From: Bdellovibrio sp.
Lineage (GTDB): Bacteria > Bdellovibrionota > Bdellovibrionia > Bdellovibrionales > Bdellovibrionaceae
Length of the DNA: 64,000 bases
Direction of reading: 5' to 3'
Assembly (NCBI GenBank): GCA_014376435.1
Contig: JACMRL010000013.1
Span: 107,256-171,255, forward strand
Made by a program: the position numbers and the translations under genes. Of this stretch, positions 27,320-35,423 are shown piece by piece. The stretch's first letter is position 1, and each line of letters opens with the position of its first letter. Under the pieces are notes generated by a model. It was not told the DNA's origin. It was given only the letters and a program-made list of their open reading frames with translations, and did no database searches.

Positions 27320-28015
27320 TTATTCTTCGTTCACGCCCGAATTTTTGTCACTCTTTTCTTTGTATTTTAGGATCGATAGCGTCAGTAGATTTGCAATTTC
27401 TGCCTGATATTCAGGAGTCGCCAGTTTGCGGGCTTCGCGGCGGTTTGAAATAAAGCCCACTTCCACTAAAACGGAGGGCATTGAGGTGTTTTCGATCACG
27501 TAAAAAGGCGCGCGGCGAATCACGCTTTTTTGATCGGTGGTTTGTTGGATGTCTTTAGAAAACTCTAAGCTGGATTTCATTTTTCCGAACTGAACTAAAT
27601 CTTGCTTGATTTTTTCGATGACCGCGTTCGATTTTTCGCTGGATGTTTTTGTTTTACTAACTGCTTTCGTAAATTGTGGAGAGCCGAAATAAAACTCCAT
27701 TCCGCTGACTTGCAATGACTGCGAAGAATTTGCATGCAGACTTAAAAATAAATCGGCATCTAGTTTGTTGGCTAAGTCGACGCGGTTTTGCAAAGACAAA
27801 CCTTGGGTTTGTGAGCGGGTCAATGTGGCGGTGATTGATTTATTTTTTTCTAAATTATTTTTTACGAGCTCGGCAATTTGGTAAACGATTTTTGATTCTA
27901 CAAATGAATCACGGCTCGTACCCAGATCAACTCCGCCATGCCCCGGGTCTAACACCACGTGAAAAGCAAAAGCCGTGGATGAGAATAATAAAAAAGTAAG
28001 AACGAAGTGATTCAC
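27320..28015 (-). CDS. Secreted N-acetylmuramoyl-L-alanine amidase (Amidase_3)
   Basis: Zinc amidase cleaving the MurNAc to L-Ala bond in peptidoglycan. Signal peptide VNHFVLTFLLFSSTAFA directly precedes the catalytic domain, so there is no AMIN domain. Zn ligands are visible: the His in LDPGHGG, the Glu in FVESKIVYQIA, and the His in LSLHANSS. The catalytic Glu is in VEVGFISNRRE. I put the start at GTG 28015 because the signal peptide begins there and an intrinsic terminator hairpin lies just upstream (28050-28092); the longer open frame would read through that hairpin. The GTG has no strong Shine-Dalgarno sequence, so the start is uncertain. First gene of the amidase-rph-rdgB-prs run. Confidence 0.85.
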   Translation of the reverse strand: MNHFVLTFLLFSSTAFAFHVVLDPGHGGVDLGTSRDSFVESKIVYQIAELVKNNLEKNKSITATLTRSQTQGLSLQNRVDLANKLDADLFLSLHANSSQSLQVSGMEFYFGSPQFTKAVSKTKTSSEKSNAVIEKIKQDLVQFGKMKSSLEFSKDIQQTTDQKSVIRRAPFYVIENTSMPSVLVEVGFISNRREARKLATPEYQAEIANLLTLSILKYKEKSDKNSGVNEE

Positions 28016-28049
28016 TTGTTGTAGTGTAACGATAATTTCTGATAAGGAG

Positions 28050-28092
28050 AAAAAAAAAGACGGCCAGGTATGGGGGGAAGTCCCTAGCCGCC
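28050..28092 (-). terminator. Strong intrinsic terminator or attenuator upstream of the amidase gene
   Basis: On the minus strand GGCGGCTAGG (28092-28083) can pair with CCTGGCCGTC (28068-28059) to form a 10-bp stem (two G-U pairs), followed by nine consecutive T (28058-28050). It ends 35 bases before the amidase start. Confidence 0.75.
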
Positions 28093-28245
28093 ATGGGGGG
28101 GTACCTTCTATTAAAGCAATAGATGATCCACATCTAAAACGATTGAATGGCATCTGGGCTGTCTAAGGGCTAGACGGCGGCGTAAACCGGCGCGCATTTT
28201 TGGTCGCTTTGAGATTTCATGCAGCCCTAGCGCCGTTGATATACG
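28093..28245 (-). ncRNA. Candidate structured leader RNA or small RNA
   Basis: On the minus strand a possible extended -10 (TGGGTATAAA, TATAAA at 28256-28251) precedes about 150-200 nt rich in mutually complementary blocks. These include CGGCGC with GCGCCG, GGGCTG with CAGCCC, the hairpin GTCTA-GCCCT-TAGAC, and a GCCGCC block (28181-28176) that could pair with the 5' arm GGCGGC of the terminator at 28092-28083. That gives a plausible terminator/antiterminator switch for the amidase-rph operon. I do not recognise it as 6S, SRP, tmRNA, RNase P or any riboswitch. The boundaries are estimates. Confidence 0.42.
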
Positions 28246-28289
28246 TCCTTTTTATACCCAGCGCTTAAATTAATTTCCTCATTTTGAAA

Positions 28290-28973
28290 TTACAACAGGC
28301 CCGCTGCAATATTGATGGTCAGTGCCAGCAATGTTGTATTAAAGAAAAACGCGGTCACGCAATGAACCAAACCCGTTCTTCGCATGCTTTTTGAGGAAAA
28401 GTTCACATCCGCCGTTTGCCCCGAGGTTCCAATGACAAAAGAAAAATACAAAAAATCGGCATAGTCGGGCTCTTCTTCTTCAGGAAATATCAAGCCTCCC
28501 GGCCGATGATCGACGATCGCAGCGTAATAGTCATGAGCATAATGCAAAGCAAAGATCACATGCGTGAAGGTCCAAGCTGTGAGAATTGAAAGACCCGCAA
28601 GCGCTACGTGTGCATAGCGAATCGGTCCTTGCAACTCTTTAACCGTGGCCAGCTCCATAACAATCGAGCCCAAAGTCGCGGTCACCGCAACAATCACTAA
28701 AATCAGAATCAGAAATTGGCCTTCGTCTTCCAGCTTCGCACGTTCCTGCATTTTTTCTTTGCTGGACCAAAACATCATTCGAATCGCTAACGCCAAGTAA
28801 AGACAAGTTCCAAGATTCCACCCCATGATGGCTCGGGTGAAGGACTGCTGCGCGAGCGACTCGGGAATAAGCAAAGCGCCGAAAATTCCAACCAAAATAG
28901 AAATTGTCAGTCTGGGACGAGCAGCTAATACACGCAGTAGGAATGGATGACGAACCAAGCGGACCCCCAGCAA
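28290..28973 (-). CDS. DUF1345 family integral membrane protein
   Basis: 227 residues with about five membrane segments: LTISILVGIFGALLIPESLA, LGTCLYLALAIRMMFW, LILILVIVAVTATLGSIVM, HVALAGLSILTAWTFTHVIFA, and VTAFFFNTTLLALTINIAAG near the end. The segment DYADFLYFSFVIGTSGQTADVNF followed by a MRRTGLVH-type loop is the DUF1345 signature (given here from separate pieces). Function of the family is unknown. The start TTG 28973 is accepted because the frame is closed just upstream and the N-terminus looks natural. Monocistronic. Confidence 0.8.
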   Translation of the reverse strand: MLGVRLVRHPFLLRVLAARPRLTISILVGIFGALLIPESLAQQSFTRAIMGWNLGTCLYLALAIRMMFWSSKEKMQERAKLEDEGQFLILILVIVAVTATLGSIVMELATVKELQGPIRYAHVALAGLSILTAWTFTHVIFALHYAHDYYAAIVDHRPGGLIFPEEEEPDYADFLYFSFVIGTSGQTADVNFSSKSMRRTGLVHCVTAFFFNTTLLALTINIAAGLL

Positions 28974-29654
28974 ATCTTTTGAAGTTAGTTGTCAAAAGCT
29001 TATGTCACTAAAAAATAAATGCCAATGGGCAAAAACAAAATCAAGTGACCGGAAAAGTTAGGTTTTACGGTTTTACTCAATCGATGCATTCAAAAAGGTT
29101 CTACTGCAAAGGTTAGATGTTAAACTAGAACAATTCGGAGTTAAACCGCCGACGCTCGTTGCAACTTCGAATAAGTTAAATGGATTCGCGCATTCTTAAA
29201 AGACAGATTAGAAATGAGATCATGGACCAAAATTTCAAAAGAGGCAGTCAGATTTTTTTCGAACGCCTGTCCAATACTTAAAATACAAGGGCTGTGGCAA
29301 TATCCTCAAAACTGCTTCAAATAAATAACTGTTTCGATCAATGCACGGTGCCCAGCGGCCCGTCGCAATAATTGGATTGATTTGATCGACCATCTTTAAG
29401 GTTTTGTCTCGATGTGTTTGTCGTAAAATTACTTCAACGAACAAGATCCATAAGTGATAAACTTTTTCTAATTTTCTAATGACTTCAGTCCAGTCAATTC
29501 AACTAGACCCGGCTATTGAATGCTGAATTTTGCAAAATTAGAAGGCTCGACTCAGGTTCAGTCTAATCGATCGGGTCTACTTTTCGAAAAGCTTTCCTCA
29601 TAGAATAAAGGATCAAACATCTTGAGTGATAACTATCTAGCTAAGGAAGTACAG
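28974..29654. other. Intergenic stretch with no recognised gene
   Basis: About 680 bp between a leftward and a rightward gene. A 69-codon minus frame at 29235-29444 and short plus frames show no family resemblance or ribosome binding site. There may be promoters for both flanking genes and possibly decayed coding sequence. No tRNA, repeat or clean terminator was seen. Confidence 0.4.
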
Positions 29655-31088
29655 ATGATGACATCTAAGAAAATGAGCCTTGCCGTATTAAGTTTAATTT
29701 TAGTTAAAATTGCTCCGGTCTATGCGGCCGACGTTGAAAACGCACAAATTGAAGCGGAAGAGGCGATTGCCGATGCTGAATCTTCAAAAGCCGAAGCGAA
29801 TGAAACTAAAAAACGTTTGGATGACGATCGTAAAAAGCGTGATCAATCAAAATCAGAAGCTAAAAAATCTTTAGATAAGGCGCGCGCGATCGAATTAGAC
29901 GCTAGAAAAGAATTAGCCCAGTCAGATAAAGAAATCGCGCAAATGAAAATGGAAATTGCCGAAGCGGCAAAAAACCAACAAACTTCTGAAAAACAATCGG
30001 CCGAAGGCGATGCGAAGATGAAAGCTTTAAAAGAAAAAGTCGCGGCGCAGGAAAAAGAAAAAGCACAAGCGATCGAGCGCCGTAAAAAAGCAGATGGTAT
30101 TTTACAAGAGACCACCTCACAAATGAGAAATTCTGAAAAAGAGGCGGCTCGTGCCGGCGAAGAATCTCTGCGTTCACAAAAAGAAGCTATCGACGCACAA
30201 AACGCGCAAAAGCTAGCGCAGCAAAACCTAGTAAAAGCGCAGGCGCAAACGCAAAAAGCTTTGGCGGAAGCAAAAGTTTCGGAAGCCCGAATGAACCAAG
30301 AAAAAGCCCGTGCCGAGGCGGAAAAGAAAAAATCTGAAGCGGAAATTAGTAAGTTAAAAGCGCAAACCGACGCGGCTCAAGCGGCAGTAAATAAAATTTC
30401 CGAAGAAACTAAAAAAGTTGAAGAGCAACGCGAACAAACCAAAAAATCTTTAGAAGATGATAAGAAAAAGTTCTTAAGCATTAGAAAAGAAGAAGAAAAA
30501 GCTCGTGAACAATCAATCAAAGCTAAAAATGACTACGAAAAAGCCAGAATTCAATTTCAAAAAGACTCAGCACAGATGAACTTAGAAATTGCCCAGTTAA
30601 AACGTTCACATGCCAGTGCGGATGCTGAACTTAAAAAAATCGAAGCAGAAACGCAGCGGATGAATACGGAAGGTGAAAAATTAAAACAAGAACGGGAGCA
30701 ACTTTCGGGTGTGGTCGAAAAAACAAAATCGCAAATGGAAGAAAGTAAAATTAAATTAGACACCGCGCGTGCGCAGGCAGAAACTGAAAAGATGCGCTTA
30801 GAGACTCATAAAATCCAAGCCGAAACGGCGGGGATTCAAGGGACGAAGCCTACTGTCGGAACGGTCGCGGTCGCGGCTAAAACCCCATCGGGTTCGAAAA
30901 TGGCGAAAGTTGTGATAATGAAAAACGACTGTGCGATTAAAAATAAAGCCGATGCCGCCGGTAAAGATCTTTTTAAAATTAAAAAAGGTGGCCGCGTGAG
31001 CATCGTGGAAAACGCCACAAAGTGGTCACAAGTCGTAAAAGGTAAATTAGTACCAGACGGCTACATCGAAAAAACTTGTTACCAATAA
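29655..31088 (+). CDS. Exported coiled-coil protein with C-terminal SH3-like domain
   Basis: 477 residues: a signal peptide (MSLAVLSLILVKIAPVYA), then about 370 residues of continuous Glu/Lys/Ala/Gln heptad coiled coil (residues 25-390), then a compact C-terminal domain (about 415-477). That domain (KNDCAIKNKADAAG, later GGRVSIV and the final Cys-Tyr-Gln) resembles bacterial SH3 domains (SH3b) of the periplasm, with two cysteines that could be disulfide-linked. ATG 29655 has AAGGA seven bases upstream, better than the ORF's TTG at 29622. A periplasmic spacer that anchors to the wall is a plausible role (inference). The PilZ gene follows 16 bp later. Confidence 0.72.
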   Translation: MMTSKKMSLAVLSLILVKIAPVYAADVENAQIEAEEAIADAESSKAEANETKKRLDDDRKKRDQSKSEAKKSLDKARAIELDARKELAQSDKEIAQMKMEIAEAAKNQQTSEKQSAEGDAKMKALKEKVAAQEKEKAQAIERRKKADGILQETTSQMRNSEKEAARAGEESLRSQKEAIDAQNAQKLAQQNLVKAQAQTQKALAEAKVSEARMNQEKARAEAEKKKSEAEISKLKAQTDAAQAAVNKISEETKKVEEQREQTKKSLEDDKKKFLSIRKEEEKAREQSIKAKNDYEKARIQFQKDSAQMNLEIAQLKRSHASADAELKKIEAETQRMNTEGEKLKQEREQLSGVVEKTKSQMEESKIKLDTARAQAETEKMRLETHKIQAETAGIQGTKPTVGTVAVAAKTPSGSKMAKVVIMKNDCAIKNKADAAGKDLFKIKKGGRVSIVENATKWSQVVKGKLVPDGYIEKTCYQ

Positions 31089-31104
31089 TTTACCCGAGGA
31101 CTTC

Positions 31105-31680
31105 TTGAGCTGGGCACTGCACAACGCTTTGAAGGGCTGGACACTCTACGATCTAAGTGATCGTGAGGTTCAGCTTATGATAAAGAGCATGTCGGTAAAT
31201 GAAGTGAAGCTTACGCGTATTTGTCAGTCGGGCGATCAAGCCTGGGTTACGATGACTGAATTAACACACCCAGAATTTTTCGCAAAAATAAATTTTAATC
31301 TCAGCTCGTATCCATCAATCGATCAGCTAACGTCTACGGGAGTAGACACAGAGTATTTTGTCATACGTCCCGCGCGCGCCATGTATCCACGTTTACATAA
31401 ACGCCATGAAGTTAAGGTGCCGTGCTTTATTTATTCAGCGACGCGCCAATTTCATTCGACGACGGTGGATCTTTCTGAAGGTGGTCTGCACTTTAAAGAT
31501 ATTATTCCAGAATGGATTGCGGGTTATTTTATTGTCGGCGTGCATTCGCCCGAAGGAATTATTCAACTGATGTGCAGTTTAGTGGAAGATCAAAAAGAAA
31601 AAAAACGGGTCCAAATCGTTTCGGAAGAAGCTGACCCGCAATTTTTAATCTATAAAGACTGGCTAAGTCGCGCTCCTTAA
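31105..31680 (+). CDS. PilZ-domain protein with N-terminal GYF-like domain
   Basis: 191 residues. The N-terminal 55 residues (WALHNALKGWTLYDLSDREV, then ICQSGDQAWVTMTE) look like the DUF4339/GYF_2 fold. The C-terminal half is a PilZ domain with both c-di-GMP motifs: RxxxR as RLHKR and DxSxxG as DLSEGG. c-di-GMP binding is therefore likely. Start is TTG 31105 with GAGGA four bases upstream. It follows the coiled-coil gene by 16 bp, so the two may act together at the envelope. c-di-GMP controls predation modes in Bdellovibrio (established for that genus). Confidence 0.82.
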   Translation: MSWALHNALKGWTLYDLSDREVQLMIKSMSVNEVKLTRICQSGDQAWVTMTELTHPEFFAKINFNLSSYPSIDQLTSTGVDTEYFVIRPARAMYPRLHKRHEVKVPCFIYSATRQFHSTTVDLSEGGLHFKDIIPEWIAGYFIVGVHSPEGIIQLMCSLVEDQKEKKRVQIVSEEADPQFLIYKDWLSRAP

Positions 31681-31687
31681 AAATGAA

Positions 31688-32857
31688 TTAGGTTGGCGGC
31701 TGCAAAGCTTTTTCAGCCGGGGGTTTAACTGGTTGAATTTTATTCTGCACAATCATCGTTCTAGTGGGAAATGCAAATTCAAGCTTTAGCTGCTGAATAA
31801 TCGCGTAAATCATTTCTAAATATTTTTGTGTAAATGAGTTTTCACTCGCGTCGTCGTCTATATGAAAATGGAAATTAACTAAAATATTAAGACTTGAATC
31901 ACCGAAGCTATTAAAAGTAATACTGATGCGTTCGCGGTCTACTTTAGGATCTTGCAATAATAAATAAGTCAGGTGCTCGGAGAATTGTTTCATCTGGTCA
32001 GGTGTAGCGTCATAGGTAACTCCTAACACATGGCGAAAGCGAATCCAGCCGTCACGATTGGATAAGTTATCGATTTTCTCTTTTGCGACCACGGAGTTTG
32101 GTAATGTGACCAATGAATTATAAAGGGTGCGGATTCGAGTCGAACGAAAGCCAACCTCTTCCACGATGCCTTCTGTGTCGCCCATCCTAATTCGGTCACC
32201 CATTTTAAATGGCTTATCTAATAAAATTGTAATCGTACCAAAAATATTTGCTACAGTATCTTGGGCTGCAAAAGCTAAAGCCACGCCGCCTAAACCTAAG
32301 CCCGCCAAAAGCGCAGTCACGTTCACGTTGAAATTTTGTAATACAATCAATACACCAACGATCACCACTAAAACTTTTAAGCTTTTTGTGGCCAGCGGAG
32401 CTAACTGATCGTCCATATGAGTTTCAGTTTTTTTAGCCCACTCCTGAATAAGTAAGCCAAAAGCTTCCACGGTATAGTAGCACAAACGAATTAAGTTGAA
32501 CGATAAAAAAAGTCTAAAAAAGATTCCCAAGTATTTATCTAAATTTAAACTAAGCTCTAAAGATTCAATTAAAACTATGCCGCCTAACGAAACAAAAATC
32601 CAGCTTAAAGGTTTTTCAATTTCGATTTCAAAAAGAAAATGCATAAAAGAAAGTTTTTTAAAGTAAGTCTGATTTTTTTTAATCTTTTTAAAGAAAGATA
32701 CTAAAATGTGACGAACAAAATAAAGTAAAATAAGGCCCGAAACCAGCGCGATCCATTTCCAATTAGGGATTAAAAAAACCATTCTTTCAGAAAGTTCTTG
32801 CATTTCGCTTGAAATAAAACGGCTACCGGCTTGGATTTGAAGATCTAAATTATTCAT
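31688..32857 (-). CDS. MscS-family mechanosensitive ion channel
   Basis: 389-residue inner-membrane channel that opens on hypo-osmotic stretch. Three or four N-terminal helices precede the pore helix TM3 (ALLAGLGLGGVALAFAAQDTVAN, Gly/Ala pattern), then the beta domain GTITILLDKPFKMGDRIRMG and EGIVEEVGFRSTRIRTL, and a C-terminal alpha/beta domain. The ATG overlaps the uppP stop by ATGA, and its ribosome binding site AGGAG lies inside uppP, so they are translationally coupled. Confidence 0.94.
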   Translation of the reverse strand: MNNLDLQIQAGSRFISSEMQELSERMVFLIPNWKWIALVSGLILLYFVRHILVSFFKKIKKNQTYFKKLSFMHFLFEIEIEKPLSWIFVSLGGIVLIESLELSLNLDKYLGIFFRLFLSFNLIRLCYYTVEAFGLLIQEWAKKTETHMDDQLAPLATKSLKVLVVIVGVLIVLQNFNVNVTALLAGLGLGGVALAFAAQDTVANIFGTITILLDKPFKMGDRIRMGDTEGIVEEVGFRSTRIRTLYNSLVTLPNSVVAKEKIDNLSNRDGWIRFRHVLGVTYDATPDQMKQFSEHLTYLLLQDPKVDRERISITFNSFGDSSLNILVNFHFHIDDDASENSFTQKYLEMIYAIIQQLKLEFAFPTRTMIVQNKIQPVKPPAEKALQPPT

Positions 32858-33618
32858 AGGGCTCCTGAATGGCTAAAAACTAAAACTAAAACTCCGACAA
32901 TGATCCGATAAATTCCAAAGTAGCGAAATCCGTAGCGGTTTAAAACCGCAATAAAAAATTTAATCGCTAAAATTGAGAATACAAAAGCTAATAAAACACC
33001 CAATCCTAGGCGGCCGGCTTGTGAAAAATCTAAGATTGCCCGAATTTTCCATAATTTATAAACAGTGGCGGCAGCCATAGTAGGAATAGCAAGTAAGAAT
33101 GAAAATTCGGCCGCCTTTTCGCGAGATAAGCCAACAATTTGCCCACCAATAATCGTTGAAGCTGAACGTGAAACGCCGGGAATCATCGCGATACATTGCA
33201 TGAAACCAATGATCAACGCAGAACGCTCGCTTACTTCTGTTTTTGTTTGATGACGAAAAAGTGAATCAATAAAAACTAAAACAACTCCGCCGATAATTAA
33301 AGCCCATGCGACCACGGTGGTACTTTCTAAAAGAAGATCGATTTTATTTTTAAATAAAAAACCGATGACGGCGGCCGGTAAAAAAGCGATAAATAATTTT
33401 TTATAAAAAGAAAAATTCCACTTCAAGCGCTCTCGGTATAAAAAAACCACCGCTAAGATTGCGCCAAATTGAATGATGACATCGAATGCTTTAGTAAACT
33501 CGTTTGCAGTTATATTAAGTAACGAACCCGCCAAAATTAAATGTCCGGTTGATGATACCGGAATAAATTCAGTAAGGCCTTCGATCAGCGATAGTATAAA
33601 AACATCTAACCACGTCAT
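32854..33618 (-). CDS. uppP: Undecaprenyl-diphosphatase (BacA family)
   Basis: Integral membrane phosphatase recycling the lipid carrier for peptidoglycan and other envelope polymers. Start ATG 33618 gives 254 residues. The N-terminal motif EGLTEFIPVSSTGHLIL and the second motif PGVSRSASTIIGGQIVG hold the catalytic residues. About eight membrane segments. An upstream extension to 33729 lacks similarity to the family. Four-base overlap with mscS. Confidence 0.95.
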   Translation of the reverse strand: MTWLDVFILSLIEGLTEFIPVSSTGHLILAGSLLNITANEFTKAFDVIIQFGAILAVVFLYRERLKWNFSFYKKLFIAFLPAAVIGFLFKNKIDLLLESTTVVAWALIIGGVVLVFIDSLFRHQTKTEVSERSALIIGFMQCIAMIPGVSRSASTIIGGQIVGLSREKAAEFSFLLAIPTMAAATVYKLWKIRAILDFSQAGRLGLGVLLAFVFSILAIKFFIAVLNRYGFRYFGIYRIIVGVLVLVFSHSGAL

Positions 33619-33796
33619 ATATAGTATGGTTTGGCGATAACGGATTGTACTCAACCAATGTCTAGCTGCGTAAAAGAAATTATTTACTGTTTTTTTACAA
33701 ATTAGTCGGGATACGATCTTTTGATGCAAAAAGGTTCCATTACGGAACCGCTTAGTTTTGTAAATTTTAAAACAGTTTTTTCACGGAGGGAAGACT

Positions 33797-35347
33797 ATGA
33801 AAGCAACCACTATGGGATGGATCCTATCGCTGCTATTATCAGCATCGATTTCAAACGCAGGCGAATTTTTAGTAAAATATAAAAATATGACTGCCCTTAA
33901 CAAGATGGCTTCAATGCAAACTGAAGCAATGGGCTTAGAGATGAAAGACATTCATCGTCCGGGCCGTTTAGTGATGGTCAGCATCGCTAAGAAAAATGAA
34001 GCAAAAACAATCGCTGCTTTGTACGCTGATAAAAACATTGAATACGTTGTTTCGAATTTTAAAATCCGCGCTTACTCGGCGCCGGTTGATGCAAAAGCCT
34101 TAAAAGATCAATACGCGCTAACTAAAGTAAACGCGGAAGCGGCTTGGAAGCGCGCGGGCAACAAAGGTAATCGCAGTGTTATTCTTGCGGTAATCGATAC
34201 CGGAGTTGATTATACTCACCCAAATCTTTCTCCAAATATGATTCCTGGTTTTGACTTTAAAGATAACGATGCAGACCCAATGGATATGACGGGTTCTGCA
34301 AACCCAGGTCACGGTACACACTGTGCGGGTATCGTCGGAGCAACTGGTTTGGTTGACGGCGGGATTCAAGGAATGAGCCCTGAAGTTTCAATTATGCCTT
34401 TGCGTTTCCTAGGTGCAGATGGTTCAGGCGATTTGAATAACGCAATTAAAGCAATCGATTTCGCAATCGAAAAACACGTTGCAGTTATCTCGGCTTCTTG
34501 GGGAGCAACTGTTCCTGAAGCAACGGCTAAACCACTGATCGAAGCAATTCAACGTGCGGATGCCGCGGGAATTATCTTTGTAACGGCAGCGGCGAATGAT
34601 GGAAAAAATAATGATAACACAGGTGTTTATCCAGCGAATTCAGGCACGGCTAACATGATGGTTGTTGCGGCTTCAAATTCAACGGATGCAAAACCTAGCT
34701 GGTCAAACTATGGTAAAGCTAAAGTTTCTTTAGCGGCTCCGGGCGATGCGATCATTTCAACTTTGCCAGGTAACAAATACGATAGCTTATCGGGTACATC
34801 AATGGCGACTCCGCTGGTAGCGGGTTTAGTGGCTTTCTTAAAGGCGCAGGATGCAACTTTAACGGGTGCTGAGATTCGTTCATTAATGCAAGTGACTGGC
34901 GCGAAAGTACAAATCGAAACAGCATGTAATTGCCGTGTTGATGCTTTAGCAGCCGTAGATACTTTAATTTCTAAATCAGCATGGGTTGTTCCAGCAGCCG
35001 CAACAATCGCTGAAAAAGCTACTTTACAATTTGCAATGAAAAACTCTGCGGGCGCAGTTCGTTTCGAATCTTCAAACCCATCGGTTGCAACGATTGATGC
35101 AAACGGTTTATTAACGGGCATGACTAAAGGTACAGTGATTGTTAAAGCGACGGATGCGGCTGGTAAGACAGTTCAGTCATTAGATATTAACATCGGTACG
35201 GTTGCTTCAACGCAACCTGGTAACCCTGGAAATCCAGGCAACCCAGGTCAACCTGGTAACCCTGGTGAATGTCCACTGGGAAGCCCAGAGCTTTGCCAAA
35301 TCCTTTGCACGATTATTCCAACCGCTCCTTGGTGTGCGGCTCCGTAA
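33797..35347 (+). CDS. Secreted subtilisin-like serine protease (S8)
   Basis: 516 residues: signal peptide (1-21), an I9-type inhibitory propeptide (about 22-92), then the subtilase domain. The triad is D134 (AVIDTGVDYTHP), H172 (PGHGTHCAG) and S335 (LSGTSMATP), with the oxyanion Asn267 region (TAAANDG). A bacterial Ig-like (Big_2) domain spans about 395-475 (RFESSNPSVATIDANGLL). A Pro-Gly spacer (GNPGNPGNPGQPGNPG) leads to a small Cys-rich end with four cysteines. GGAGGG precedes the ATG. Likely exported protease acting on prey or on exoproteins (inference). Confidence 0.93.
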   Translation: MKATTMGWILSLLLSASISNAGEFLVKYKNMTALNKMASMQTEAMGLEMKDIHRPGRLVMVSIAKKNEAKTIAALYADKNIEYVVSNFKIRAYSAPVDAKALKDQYALTKVNAEAAWKRAGNKGNRSVILAVIDTGVDYTHPNLSPNMIPGFDFKDNDADPMDMTGSANPGHGTHCAGIVGATGLVDGGIQGMSPEVSIMPLRFLGADGSGDLNNAIKAIDFAIEKHVAVISASWGATVPEATAKPLIEAIQRADAAGIIFVTAAANDGKNNDNTGVYPANSGTANMMVVAASNSTDAKPSWSNYGKAKVSLAAPGDAIISTLPGNKYDSLSGTSMATPLVAGLVAFLKAQDATLTGAEIRSLMQVTGAKVQIETACNCRVDALAAVDTLISKSAWVVPAAATIAEKATLQFAMKNSAGAVRFESSNPSVATIDANGLLTGMTKGTVIVKATDAAGKTVQSLDINIGTVASTQPGNPGNPGNPGQPGNPGECPLGSPELCQILCTIIPTAPWCAAP

Positions 35348-35370
35348 TTACCAAAGTTAAAGTTACAAAT

Positions 35371-35405
35371 AAAAAAGGAGAGTTCGAAAGAATTCTCCTT
35401 TTTTT
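35371..35405. terminator. Intrinsic terminator after the subtilase gene
   Basis: AAAAAAGGAGA, loop gttcgaaagaat, then TCTCCTTTTTTT, with U-runs on both strands. It lies 23 bp after the S8 stop and 19 bp after the stop of the convergent response regulator gene, so it can serve both. Confidence 0.88.
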
Positions 35406-35423
35406 ATTTAGTGAAATATTTTT

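Noticed and set aside
28016..28153. Longer amidase start at 28153
   Set aside because: It reads through the terminator hairpin and puts a non-signal sequence before the signal peptide.
28050..28245. 6S RNA, SRP RNA, RNase P or c-di-GMP riboswitch
   Set aside because: None of the conserved cores of these RNAs could be found on either strand.
29235..29444. 69-codon minus frame
   Set aside because: No recognisable domain; could be decayed DNA but nothing supports it.
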